Source of the DNA: Sandaracinaceae bacterium
GTDB taxonomy: Bacteria; Myxococcota_A; Polyangia; Polyangiales; Sandaracinaceae
Direction: 5' to 3'
Assembly (NCBI GenBank): GCA_020633195.1
Contig: JACKEC010000020.1
Span: 280,017 to 344,016, forward strand
DNA length: 64,000 nt
Shown here: positions 40,645 through 48,598 of the stretch, piece after piece
Position numbering within the stretch: the first letter of the stretch is position 1
Layout of the letters: the number at the start of each line of letters is the position of its first letter
The notes under the pieces: generated by a model
What the model was told of the DNA's origin: nothing
What the model saw: only the letters and a program-made list of their open reading frames with translations
The model's database searches: none
Position numbers and translations under genes: made by a program

Positions 40645-42785
40645 CCGTCGGTGCGCGGCTCGACGTGGGTCGGCAGGGTGATCGGCCAGCCGCCGCTCGG
40701 ATCCTCGAGGTAGCGGTAGTGCGCGAAGTGCGTGGTCACGCGTCGAATGTAGTTCCGCGTCTGCTCGAAGGGGATGTGCTCGACGAACAGGTCGAGCTCC
40801 TGCCGCCCCCCCTCGCTGAGCCAGCGGTCGACGCGGTGACCTCCCGCGTTGAAGGCCGAGAACCCGAGGGGCACCCCGAAGCGAGCCACGAGCCCGCCGA
40901 CGTAGGCCGCGCCGATGCGCGTGTTCACCTCGGGGTCGAAGAGCATCTCGCGGGTCAGCTCGAGCCCCACGCGGCGCGCCATCGGGACCGCGGTCTCTGG
41001 CAGGAGCTGCATCAGCCCGATCGCGTCGGCGTAGCTCACCACGTCGGGATCGAAGCCGCTCTCCTGCCGCATCACCGCGTACATGTGCGCTGGCGTGAGC
41101 CCGCCCGCGGGCGCCGCGGAGCTCACCTCGCGGGCGTACGGGCGAGGGAACGCGCCGTCCCAGCGCCAGCGATCCATCGGCCCGGGCGCGTTGCGGCGGC
41201 GCAAGGTGCTCACGCCCCCGACGAGCCGCGCGACGCGGCCGGCCTCGCCCAGGCGCTGGTAGACCATCACCAGGCGTTGCAGCCCGTCCGGCCCTCGCCG
41301 CAGGCGCGCCTCCTGCTGACGGATCACGTCGAGGGCGTCCTGGCGCAGCCCGAGCGAGGCGTAGAAGCGCGCCTCCGGAGGCAGGGTCACCTCCACCTCG
41401 GTCGGGGTCCCGGTGAGGGCGGGCTCGGGGAACGGCGGCGGCGCCTCCGCGCCGAGCTCCTCGATGCGCTGCCGCGCGAGCAGCGCGTACCAGTGGAGCG
41501 GCTCCACGTAGAGCGCGTCTCGGTACGCCGCGATCGCCCCGGCGCGATCGCCGCGGGCCTGGCGGGTCCGCCCGATCCAGTACTGCGCGCGGGCCCGCAC
41601 CATCGGCCCCGCGTCCATGCGCGCGTACTCCGTGAGGTGTCGCTCCGCGGCGGCCCAGCGGCGCTGCTCGAAGGATCGCAAGCCGAGTTGCCAGGTCGCC
41701 TCCTGCTGAAGGCCCGGCTGGCGGCGCGCGGCCGCGCTGCGAGCGAACCGCGCCATGTTGGCCTCGCCGCCGCGCAGGTCGTGGCGCAGCTCGAGCCACG
41801 CGGCGAGGTACATCGCCTCGGGCGCCAGCCGGTGGCTCGCGTGCTCGCGGGCGAAGCGGCGGTACTCGCGGATCGCCTCCGGGTCGCGATCGGCGCGGGA
41901 GAGCGCGCGCGCCGCGTGGAACTGGTCGTCGGCCGCCGTCGCGCCGCCCGCTCGCGCGCTCTCGGCGAGCACCGCCGCGGCGTCCGCGTAGTGGTGGCGC
42001 TCGCGGTACAGCGCCATCCCGCGGGCGTGCAGCCAGCGGCGCAGCTCCGGGGCCCGCGTCGGGCGGCCGATCGCCTCGAACGCCGCCGCGGCCTCGGCGT
42101 AGCGGTGGACCTCGTCGAGGCGCTCGGCGCGGCGCATCTGCTGGGTGAAGCTCAGCGCCACCGGGCCCCCGTGGAGCGCCGCGAGCGCGGCCTCGGCGCG
42201 GTCGACCTCGGGGTGGTCCACGCGCTCCACGACGAGCGACGTCAGCAGCGACACCGCGTCGGCGGTGCGCCCGGCTCGCGCGAGCGCCTCGGCGAGCGCG
42301 AAGCGAGCGGCGAACCCATCCACGGCTCGCGCGCCGCGATCGTCGACCGCGCGGAGCTCGCGCGCGGCGCGGTCGAGGTCCCCCTCGGCGAGCGAGCACT
42401 CGGCGAGCTGCGCCTGCACGACGGGATCGGCCTGCCGCGGCTCGAGCAGCGTCCGAGCGCGGGCGCAGTCCCCGCTGCGAGCGGCCGCCACCCCGGCGCG
42501 ACGCTCCGAGTCCGCGCGGACGTCGTCGGGCAGCCCGGCCGCCGCCTCCCCCGTCGGGAACGCGGCCGCCGCCTCTCGCATCCGCGAGCCCCGCTCGAGG
42601 AGCCGGCCCAACAGGTAGCGCGTGCGCGGTCGCTCTCGGTCGGCCGCGGGGAGGTGGGCGATCGCCTCGAGCGCGTCCCCGTCGGCGTGCCGCCGGACGG
42701 CGACCGCGATCGGAGCGAGCACGTCGTCCTGAGCCGCCGCGGGGGCGGACAGGGTCATCAGCACCACGACGGCGAGCGCCCGCAT
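40641..42785 (-). CDS. Soluble lytic murein transglycosylase (Slt)
   Basis: A 714-residue periplasmic enzyme that cleaves peptidoglycan with 1,6-anhydro product. It has a signal peptide (ends APAAAQ), a long alpha-helical U-domain of superhelical repeats (about 25-520) and a C-terminal SLT domain. The SLT domain has the catalytic Glu in MRQESGFDP and the SYADAIGLMQLLPETA, NTRIGAAYV and SAFNAGGHRV motifs. The length is a little greater than Slt70. GAAGGA lies 5 bases before the ATG. The stop overlaps the HExxH gene. Confidence 0.92.
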   Translation of the reverse strand: MRALAVVVLMTLSAPAAAQDDVLAPIAVAVRRHADGDALEAIAHLPAADRERPRTRYLLGRLLERGSRMREAAAAFPTGEAAAGLPDDVRADSERRAGVAAARSGDCARARTLLEPRQADPVVQAQLAECSLAEGDLDRAARELRAVDDRGARAVDGFAARFALAEALARAGRTADAVSLLTSLVVERVDHPEVDRAEAALAALHGGPVALSFTQQMRRAERLDEVHRYAEAAAAFEAIGRPTRAPELRRWLHARGMALYRERHHYADAAAVLAESARAGGATAADDQFHAARALSRADRDPEAIREYRRFAREHASHRLAPEAMYLAAWLELRHDLRGGEANMARFARSAAARRQPGLQQEATWQLGLRSFEQRRWAAAERHLTEYARMDAGPMVRARAQYWIGRTRQARGDRAGAIAAYRDALYVEPLHWYALLARQRIEELGAEAPPPFPEPALTGTPTEVEVTLPPEARFYASLGLRQDALDVIRQQEARLRRGPDGLQRLVMVYQRLGEAGRVARLVGGVSTLRRRNAPGPMDRWRWDGAFPRPYAREVSSAAPAGGLTPAHMYAVMRQESGFDPDVVSYADAIGLMQLLPETAVPMARRVGLELTREMLFDPEVNTRIGAAYVGGLVARFGVPLGFSAFNAGGHRVDRWLSEGGRQELDLFVEHIPFEQTRNYIRRVTTHFAHYRYLEDPSGGWPITLPTHVEPRTDG

Positions 42786-42922
42786 CGGTCCTTCGAACCG
42801 GCGAGCTCGGCCTCGCGATTCCGACCGGGGCGCCACGACCTCAACCTCGCACGAGGCCCCCGCCCGCGCGAGTTCGTGGACGCTGGCCCGTCCGGCCCCT
42901 TCGGCTATGCTCCGGCCCCCGC

Positions 42923-43339
42923 ATGCGGTCCCTCGGTCTCATCGTCGCGTTCTTCGCCCTCGTCGCCCTGGCGCCGGGGTGCTCGCCGTCGATCGGGGAC
43001 TCGTGCAGCACGGGCTTCAACTGCTCCATCAACGGCGAGAGGACCTGCGACCTGGCTCGACCCAACGGGGCCTGCACCGTGTTCTCGTGCGAAGCCGACA
43101 CCTGCCCCGACGACGCGGTGTGCGTCCGCTGGCGGCCCGAGCCGTCCCGCCTGACCTTCACCGCCTGCATGCGCCGCTGCGAGAACGACGGGAACTGCCG
43201 CGTGGACGAGGGCTACCGATGCCTCGCCGCCGAAGACATCCTCACGACCGCCGACGGCGGCGACGTGGTGGCCGAGGTGGTGGACGAGGAGTCCATCGGC
43301 CGCTTCTGCGTCTCCACCGACCCCAACGGCGGCGAGTAG
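42923..43339 (+). CDS. Cys-rich small lipoprotein
   Basis: A 138-residue lipoprotein with lipobox APGC (Cys20) and ten further Cys in a CSTGFNC, CDLARPNGAC, CEADTCPDDAVC, CMRRCENDGNC arrangement of paired disulphides, common in Myxococcota surface proteins. No function is known. TATGCT lies 11 bases before the ATG. It is convergent with the dehydrogenase gene. Confidence 0.72.
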   Translation: MRSLGLIVAFFALVALAPGCSPSIGDSCSTGFNCSINGERTCDLARPNGACTVFSCEADTCPDDAVCVRWRPEPSRLTFTACMRRCENDGNCRVDEGYRCLAAEDILTTADGGDVVAEVVDEESIGRFCVSTDPNGGE

Positions 43340-43341
43340 CT

Positions 43342-43359
43342 CGAGCTCAGCGGAGCTCG
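43342..43359. terminator. Hairpin between convergent genes
   Basis: CGAGCTC (43342-43348), loop AGCG, GAGCTCG (43353-43359): a perfect 7-bp stem right after the lipoprotein stop and overlapping the dehydrogenase stop. There is no T-tract. Confidence 0.4.
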
Positions 43360-44312
43360 GGCACCACGTGCGCCGGCGGCTCGCCCCGGGCGACGCGGAC
43401 CGCGTCCGCGAGCGCGGTGCGAGCCATCCGCTGGCGGGCGGCCTCGGTGGCGCTGCCGAGGTGCGGCAGCAGCACGACGTCGTCGCGCCCGAGGAGCGCG
43501 GGGTGCACCTCGGGCTCGCGCTCGAACACGTCGAGGCCCGCGCCGAACAGGTGCCCGCCCGCGAGCGCGGCCGCGAGCGCGCCTTCGTCCACGATCGGCC
43601 CTCGGGCCGTGTTCACGAGGATCGCGCCCGACTTCATCGCGGCCAGCTCCGCCGCCCCGAAGCGCCCGCGCGTGCGCTCGTCGAGCGGCGCGTGGATCGA
43701 GAGCACGTCGCTCTGCTCGAGCAGCGCCTCGAAGGGGACCCGCGTAGCCTCGAGCGACGCCTCCACCTCGGCCGGCGCTCCGGAGCGCGACGTGTAGAGC
43801 ACCCGCATGCCGAAGCCGCGCGCGCGGCGCGCCACCGCCCGCCCGATGCGGCCGAAGCCGTAGACCCCGAGCGTCCGCCCGCTGAGCTCCACGCCGAGGA
43901 GCATGGTCGGCGACCAGCCCTCGAACCGCCCGCTCCGGAGCAGCGCCTCGCCCTCGCGGACCCGCCGCGCCACCGCGAGGACGAGCGTGAAGGCGAGGTC
44001 CGCGGTGGCGTCGGTGAGCACGTCGGGGGTGTGGGTCACCAGCACGCCGCGCCGCCGACACGCCTCGACGTCGACGTTGTCGTAGCCGACCGCCACCTGC
44101 GCCACGTGGCGCACCGTCGGGAGCGCCTCGAGCAAGGCGTCGTCGACGGGGTCGCTGACGAGCGTGAGCAGCGCGGCGCAGCCTCGCGCCTCGCGCGCGA
44201 TCTCGGAGCCGGTCGGCGGCCGGTCCTCGCCGAAGACGCGGACCTCGATCTCGGGGGGAGCCTCTGCGCGGACGTCGATCGGGAGGCGGCGCGTCACGAA
44301 GAGCGCGGTCAC
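43347..44312 (-). CDS. D-isomer-specific 2-hydroxyacid dehydrogenase
   Basis: A 321-residue NAD(P)-dependent dehydrogenase, closest in pattern to glyoxylate/hydroxypyruvate reductases. The Rossmann motif is VYGFGRIGRAVARRARGFG. The catalytic triad residues are in NTARGPIVDE (Arg), FEREPEVHP (Glu) and LPHLGSAT (His). The substrate is not certain. The GTG start overlaps the MshEN gene stop (GTGA); it starts the TALFVTRR strand as in the family. A longer upstream ATG would add 38 Ala/Arg-rich residues unlike the family. Confidence 0.92.
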   Translation of the reverse strand: MTALFVTRRLPIDVRAEAPPEIEVRVFGEDRPPTGSEIAREARGCAALLTLVSDPVDDALLEALPTVRHVAQVAVGYDNVDVEACRRRGVLVTHTPDVLTDATADLAFTLVLAVARRVREGEALLRSGRFEGWSPTMLLGVELSGRTLGVYGFGRIGRAVARRARGFGMRVLYTSRSGAPAEVEASLEATRVPFEALLEQSDVLSIHAPLDERTRGRFGAAELAAMKSGAILVNTARGPIVDEGALAAALAGGHLFGAGLDVFEREPEVHPALLGRDDVVLLPHLGSATEAARQRMARTALADAVRVARGEPPAHVVPELR

Positions 44313-45265
44313 TCCCCCGACTCGTGCTTCTTCCGCTGCTTGTTCCACTCGTCGACGAACTCCCAGTCCGCGATCAGCCCCTTGCGCAGGAGCACCGAGA
44401 GCAGCGCCGCCACGAGCGGCTCCCACGCGTCCTCGGGCAGGACGTCGCTCACGTCCGCGCCCCCCGCCCGCGCGACGAGGGCGTGGATCAGGTCGCGCGT
44501 GGTCAGCCGATCCTCGGCCTTGGGCGCCGCGTCCTTCGCCTTGCCCGCCGGCAACTTGACTTGCGTCCCATCGAGCAGCGTGAGGGTCATGAAGCCGGGC
44601 CCCGGGCGACGCGGCGGCGGGACGGACGGCTTGACCACGGGGGGCTCGGACTTCGGAGGAGCCTCCTCGGCGGGCTTCGGCGAGGGGGTCGGCGGCGCCT
44701 CGGCGGCGGCGGGCTTCGGCGCGGGCTCCTCGGGCGTGGCGCGCTTGACCGCGGTCAGCTCGATCGCGGGCTCGCTCGCTGGCTCGAGCTCGAGCGGGTC
44801 CTCCTCCCCGAGCGGGGGGAGCCCGAGGTAATAGACCCGGATCGCGTTCCGGATGTCGGTCGGGGACGCCACCATCGGCTTGACCGGCAACCCCGAGCCG
44901 TCCGCGACCTCCTGCATCGCCGCGACGTTGAGGGGGTCCTCCATCGCGACGTAGAGCGTGTCACCTTGGCGACGCACGTGGCGGACGTAGACGGGGACGA
45001 GGCAGTTCCGCTCGGCGACCTCGGTCGGGACGAGCCCGAGCAGCTCCCGTGAGAAGTCCACGTGATACAGGTTCACCCACGGGATCGAGAGCTGGTTGGA
45101 CAGGACCTGCGTCATCTGTCCTTCCGTCACGTATCCCATCGAGACCAGCGTCTCACCGAGCCGCTGCCCCGTGCGTTTCTGGGCTCCGAGCGCTTCCTTG
45201 ACCTGCGCCTCGGTGACCAGCTCCGCTGCCACCAGCATGTCGCCCAGCCTCAGCCGCTCTCCCAT
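44309..45265 (-). CDS. MshEN/GspE N-terminal domain protein
   Basis: A 318-residue protein. Residues 4-150 match the MshEN (GspE/PilB N-terminal) domain: LRLGDMLVAAELVTEAQVKEAL and GQRLGETLVSMGYVTEGQM, a fold that binds c-di-GMP or nucleotides in some ATPases. A Pro/Ala/Lys-rich linker follows (about 165-235), then a C-terminal helical region (RLTTRDLIHALVARAGG onward). There is no ATPase domain, so this is a free-standing regulatory module. A link to c-di-GMP is possible, given the GGDEF enzyme at 20412, but not shown. Confidence 0.82.
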   Translation of the reverse strand: MGERLRLGDMLVAAELVTEAQVKEALGAQKRTGQRLGETLVSMGYVTEGQMTQVLSNQLSIPWVNLYHVDFSRELLGLVPTEVAERNCLVPVYVRHVRRQGDTLYVAMEDPLNVAAMQEVADGSGLPVKPMVASPTDIRNAIRVYYLGLPPLGEEDPLELEPASEPAIELTAVKRATPEEPAPKPAAAEAPPTPSPKPAEEAPPKSEPPVVKPSVPPPRRPGPGFMTLTLLDGTQVKLPAGKAKDAAPKAEDRLTTRDLIHALVARAGGADVSDVLPEDAWEPLVAALLSVLLRKGLIADWEFVDEWNKQRKKHESGE

Positions 45266-45320
45266 GGTGCGAGGATAGGCCGAAACGGGCCCCGCGTGGC
45301 GCGTCGAGCGCATCACGGGT

Positions 45321-46193
45321 ATGGATCACGATCCCATGCCAGTGGCGTCCACCAGCGACCGCACGACCACCGCGGTCACCCACGACGGAGCCTTCCGGGT
45401 CATCGCGCTCCGGACCACCGAGACGGTCCGCGGGTGCGTCCGGGCGCAAGGCGCCGAGGGTGAGGACGCGCGCCACCTCGCCGACGTGGTCACCGGCACC
45501 ATCCTCGTCCGCCTCACGATGGCGCCCACGCAGCGGGTGCAAGGCATCGTGCGCGACGCGGACGGCGCCACCCTGGTGGGCGACAGCCACCCCGACGGAT
45601 CCGCGCGCGGCCTCGTCCAGCGCAAGGAGGGCGCTCGGATCTCGCTCGGCCGCGGCGCGATGATGCAGATGATGCGCACGCTCCCGAGCGGCGCCGTCCA
45701 CCAGGGCGTGGTCGAGGTGCCCGACGCCTCGGTGAGCGCCGGGATCATGGCCTACCTCTCGATCTCGGAGCAGATCACCTCGGTCGCGATGGTGACCTCG
45801 CAGCTCGAGGGCGACGAGATCGTCTGCGCGGGCGGCTACGTGGTGCAGCTCCTCCCCGAGGTCAGCCGCGCCCCCCTCGCGGTGATGACCGAGCGCCTCG
45901 ACGCTGACTTCTCCACCCCCGAGGCGGTCCTCGGCCACCTCGCCGACGACCCGGCGACGTTGATGTCCGAGATCCTCTACGGGATGAAGTTCGCGCAGAC
46001 GCAGGAGGCGTCCCTGCGCTTCGGCTGCCAGTGCAGCGCGGTCCGCGTGCTCAGCAGCCTCTCCACGCTCCCCAAGGACGACATCCGCGAGCTGATGTCG
46101 TCCGAGGAGCACCTCCACATCACCTGCGACTACTGCCGACAGGTGTACGAGCTGCCCCCGAAGGCGCTCGCCGGTTTGCTCTCCGAGAGCTGA
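45321..46193 (+). CDS. hslO: Redox-regulated chaperone Hsp33
   Basis: A 290-residue redox-sensitive holdase that protects proteins in oxidative and heat stress. The C-terminal zinc site has the required Cys pairs, CQC and, about 30 residues later, CDYC (Cys-x-Cys...Cys-x-x-Cys). The N-terminal fold has TRTVRG-like TVRGCVRAQ, and the middle is typical (AYLSISEQITSVAM, GGYVVQLLPE). Family length is about 290. An alternative ATG is 15 bases downstream. The last 74 bases overlap the antisense end of the glycosidase gene. Confidence 0.92.
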   Translation: MDHDPMPVASTSDRTTTAVTHDGAFRVIALRTTETVRGCVRAQGAEGEDARHLADVVTGTILVRLTMAPTQRVQGIVRDADGATLVGDSHPDGSARGLVQRKEGARISLGRGAMMQMMRTLPSGAVHQGVVEVPDASVSAGIMAYLSISEQITSVAMVTSQLEGDEIVCAGGYVVQLLPEVSRAPLAVMTERLDADFSTPEAVLGHLADDPATLMSEILYGMKFAQTQEASLRFGCQCSAVRVLSSLSTLPKDDIRELMSSEEHLHITCDYCRQVYELPPKALAGLLSES

Positions 46194-47283
46194 ATCGCCG
46201 CACGAGCAAGAAGAGCAGGAGCAGCGCGGTCGCCGGCCCCACAGTGTAGAGCGCGGGGAACAGGAGCTCGCGCGCGCGGCCCAGGCGGAGCGGCGCATCG
46301 GGCGGCGCGGCGAGGGCCGGCGTGATCGGCTGGATGACGAGGCCGTCGCCCAGCGCGCTCTCGCTCCCGCGGACCACCACCGCGGGCGGCGGGGCGATCA
46401 CCGCGAGGTGCGTCATCACCTCGCGCTCGACGCCGCGCACGAACGCCTGCGATTGACCGTGGACGGTCCGGACGCGGGTCGTCTCGGGCTCGTCGAGCCC
46501 AACCAGGCCGACCCAGCGGCCGCGCGACGGCGAGCTCACGACGCCGCCCGCCTCGCGCACGTACATCGTGCTCGAGCCGCCGCCGTCGAGGTTGATCGCC
46601 CGCCACGCGCCGAGCTCGGTCATCGTCCGCGCGAGCTGGTACAGGGTCAGGCCGCGGCTGTGGGACTGCCGCCCGTCGACGACCACGAAGTACACCGTCC
46701 GCCCATCGCGTGACACGCCGACCGCGGTGCGCGGCTGACGCTGGTTGGAGGTCGCGAACGCGTCGAGGATGTCCAGATCGACCTGGCCGCGCGTGACCAG
46801 GACGGGGCGGCCGCTCACGGCCTCGGCGACCCGCGCGAGGCTCCGCTCGTCCTCCCCTTCGCCGGGGCCGTTCACGACCGCGACGCCGTCGCTGCGGATC
46901 GCGAAGTGGCCGAACTCCTCGCTCGCCTCGGCGGTGTCCCAGACCTCGCCGCCGCCCGCGGTGATCCCGCTCGGGCGCTGCCACATCCCCCAGAAGCCGC
47001 CGTTGATCGCGGCCGCGGCCTCGTGATGGCGCGCGAAGTCCGTCACCGTGCCCCAACGCTCCCGCTGCGGCGTGGCCACGACGCGCACGCCCTCGTGGGC
47101 CAGGTCGATGACCAGCGCGTGGACCGCGACCTGCGGCTCGTCGTGCGTGCGGCGCAGGTAGCGGACGCCCGGGTTGGGCTCGGACCACGAGTCGACGGGC
47201 TCGCTGAGCCGCCGCGGGACCTCCTGCGCCGCGGCCGAGAGCGGCGCGAGGAGCAGGGCGAAGAGGACGCAAGCGCGGGTCAC
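46120..47283 (-). CDS. Phosphodiester glycosidase-like (NAGPA domain) membrane protein
   Basis: A protein of about 387 residues with an N-terminal signal peptide (ACVLFALLLAPLSAAAQ), an NAGPA-type phosphodiester glycosidase domain (NGGFWGMWQRPSG, TAVGVSRDG, INLDGGGSSTMYV) and a C-terminal membrane helix (LLFPALYTVGPATALLLLFLLV) with a positive tail. It is probably anchored with the enzyme outside. The domain uncovers GlcNAc-1-phosphodiesters or cleaves related polymers; the bacterial substrate is not known. The GTG at 47283 is the best start because it leads into the signal peptide and does not overlap the divergent kinase gene. Confidence 0.82.
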   Translation of the reverse strand: MTRACVLFALLLAPLSAAAQEVPRRLSEPVDSWSEPNPGVRYLRRTHDEPQVAVHALVIDLAHEGVRVVATPQRERWGTVTDFARHHEAAAAINGGFWGMWQRPSGITAGGGEVWDTAEASEEFGHFAIRSDGVAVVNGPGEGEDERSLARVAEAVSGRPVLVTRGQVDLDILDAFATSNQRQPRTAVGVSRDGRTVYFVVVDGRQSHSRGLTLYQLARTMTELGAWRAINLDGGGSSTMYVREAGGVVSSPSRGRWVGLVGLDEPETTRVRTVHGQSQAFVRGVEREVMTHLAVIAPPPAVVVRGSESALGDGLVIQPITPALAAPPDAPLRLGRARELLFPALYTVGPATALLLLFLLVRRFSSRRANRRAPSGAARTPVGSSRR

Positions 47284-47360
47284 GAGGACCGGAGCTGCAT
47301 GGATCGCGCCGTGCACTGCTGTCCAGCGCACCCGCGGATCGGGGCGAATACGGAGGCGCG

Positions 47361-48518
47361 ATGCGGAACGGTGGAGACGGTGGCGCGGCAGCTCGGACAC
47401 GATCGTTGGCGATCGTGTGCGCTCTCCTCGCGTGGTCGACGGGCTGCTGCGCGCCGGATCGCTCTCCCGCCAAGGGCACCGACGCCGGGGTCGTCGACGC
47501 GGGCGCGCCCGACGCCGGCGCCCCCGACGCGGCGCTCCCGGACGCGGGCTTCGACGCCGCCCGGCCGGACGCGGGGACCGTCGCCGTGCGCGCCACCGGG
47601 AGGTTCTTCGACCACCCCGACCGCCCGATCCGGGACGCGCTCGCCAACGAAGCGATCGACGAGGTCGAGCGCGGCGGGGGTGGTCGGAGCCTCGGCTTCC
47701 GGATCACCCTGGCCGACGGCACCCGCGCGTACTTCAAGCCGGCGCAGTCGTTCTCGGGCATGAGCTGGCACGCCGAGCTCGTGGCGTTCCACCTCGACCG
47801 CCAGCTCGGGCTCGGGCGGGTCGCGCCGTCGATCGGGCGCCGGGTCGAGTGGAGCGCGCTCGAGGCGGCGGCCGGCGAGGACGCGCGGATCGAGGAGCTC
47901 GAGATCGTCGACGGCGAGCTCGTCGGCGCGCTGATCTGGTGGGTCCCGGAGCACCTCCGGGCGCTCGAGCTGCCCGACGGCTGGGAGCGCTGGCTGCGCA
48001 TCGACGAGGACTTCCCGATCGTGTCGCCGTTCATGCAGGCGAACGCGTACCGCACCGCGCTCGCGGCGCTCGACGACGAGACGCCCGCGCGCGAGGTGCC
48101 CGACGCCCCCGAGCCCGACCGCGCCGACCGCCCCTCGGAGCTGAGCGACATGATCGTGTTCGACTACCTGATCCACAACGGCGACCGGTGGAGCGCGAAC
48201 CGCGCGAACCTGCGCACCCTCGAACACGGCGGGCCGCTGATGTACCTCGACAACGCCGCGGGCTTCACGCTCCGGCGGCCGCGGACGGCGCTGATGGACG
48301 CGCGGCTCGGCTGCACGCAGCGCTTTCGCCGCTCGACCATCGAGGCAGTCCGTCGGCTCTCGATGCGGCGCTTCACCGCGCGCCTCGACGACGACCCCCT
48401 CGCTCCCCTGCTCGACGAGGAGCAGCTCGAGGGCTTCGAGGAGCGGCGCGCCCACCTGCTCGCCTACGTCGATGGCCTCGTCGAGCGCTTCGGGGAGGAC
48501 CGCGTCTACGCCTGGTGA
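47361..48518 (+). CDS. FAM20C/Four-jointed-like secreted kinase lipoprotein
   Basis: A 385-residue exported protein with an N-terminal signal sequence (lipobox-like STGC, Cys29) and a DAG-rich linker (about 40-72). The rest matches animal secretory-pathway kinases FAM20C, Fjx1 and GASK. ATP Lys126 is in AYFKPAQ, and HAELVAFHLDR (137-147, Glu139) matches the human HNAEIAAFHLDR segment. The catalytic Asp275 is in VFDYLIHNGDR and the metal Asp297 in MYLDNAAGF. The C-terminal CTQRFRRST matches FAM20C CCRIRKST. All catalytic residues are kept, so kinase activity is likely. The comparison is from memory. Confidence 0.82.
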   Translation: MRNGGDGGAAARTRSLAIVCALLAWSTGCCAPDRSPAKGTDAGVVDAGAPDAGAPDAALPDAGFDAARPDAGTVAVRATGRFFDHPDRPIRDALANEAIDEVERGGGGRSLGFRITLADGTRAYFKPAQSFSGMSWHAELVAFHLDRQLGLGRVAPSIGRRVEWSALEAAAGEDARIEELEIVDGELVGALIWWVPEHLRALELPDGWERWLRIDEDFPIVSPFMQANAYRTALAALDDETPAREVPDAPEPDRADRPSELSDMIVFDYLIHNGDRWSANRANLRTLEHGGPLMYLDNAAGFTLRRPRTALMDARLGCTQRFRRSTIEAVRRLSMRRFTARLDDDPLAPLLDEEQLEGFEERRAHLLAYVDGLVERFGEDRVYAW

Positions 48519-48585
48519 GGCCTTACGGACGGCTTACCCGACTCCGTCGTTGTGAAAACGCACTCGGGCTCGGGCGATCCACGTC

Positions 48586-48591
48586 TATTCC
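48586..48591 (+). promoter_or_regulatory. -10-like hexamer before the IgGFc-type gene
   Basis: TATTCC lies 7 bases before the ATG at 48599 with no Shine-Dalgarno between. No -35 box is seen at the right distance. Confidence 0.3.
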
Positions 48592-48598
48592 CTTAGCC

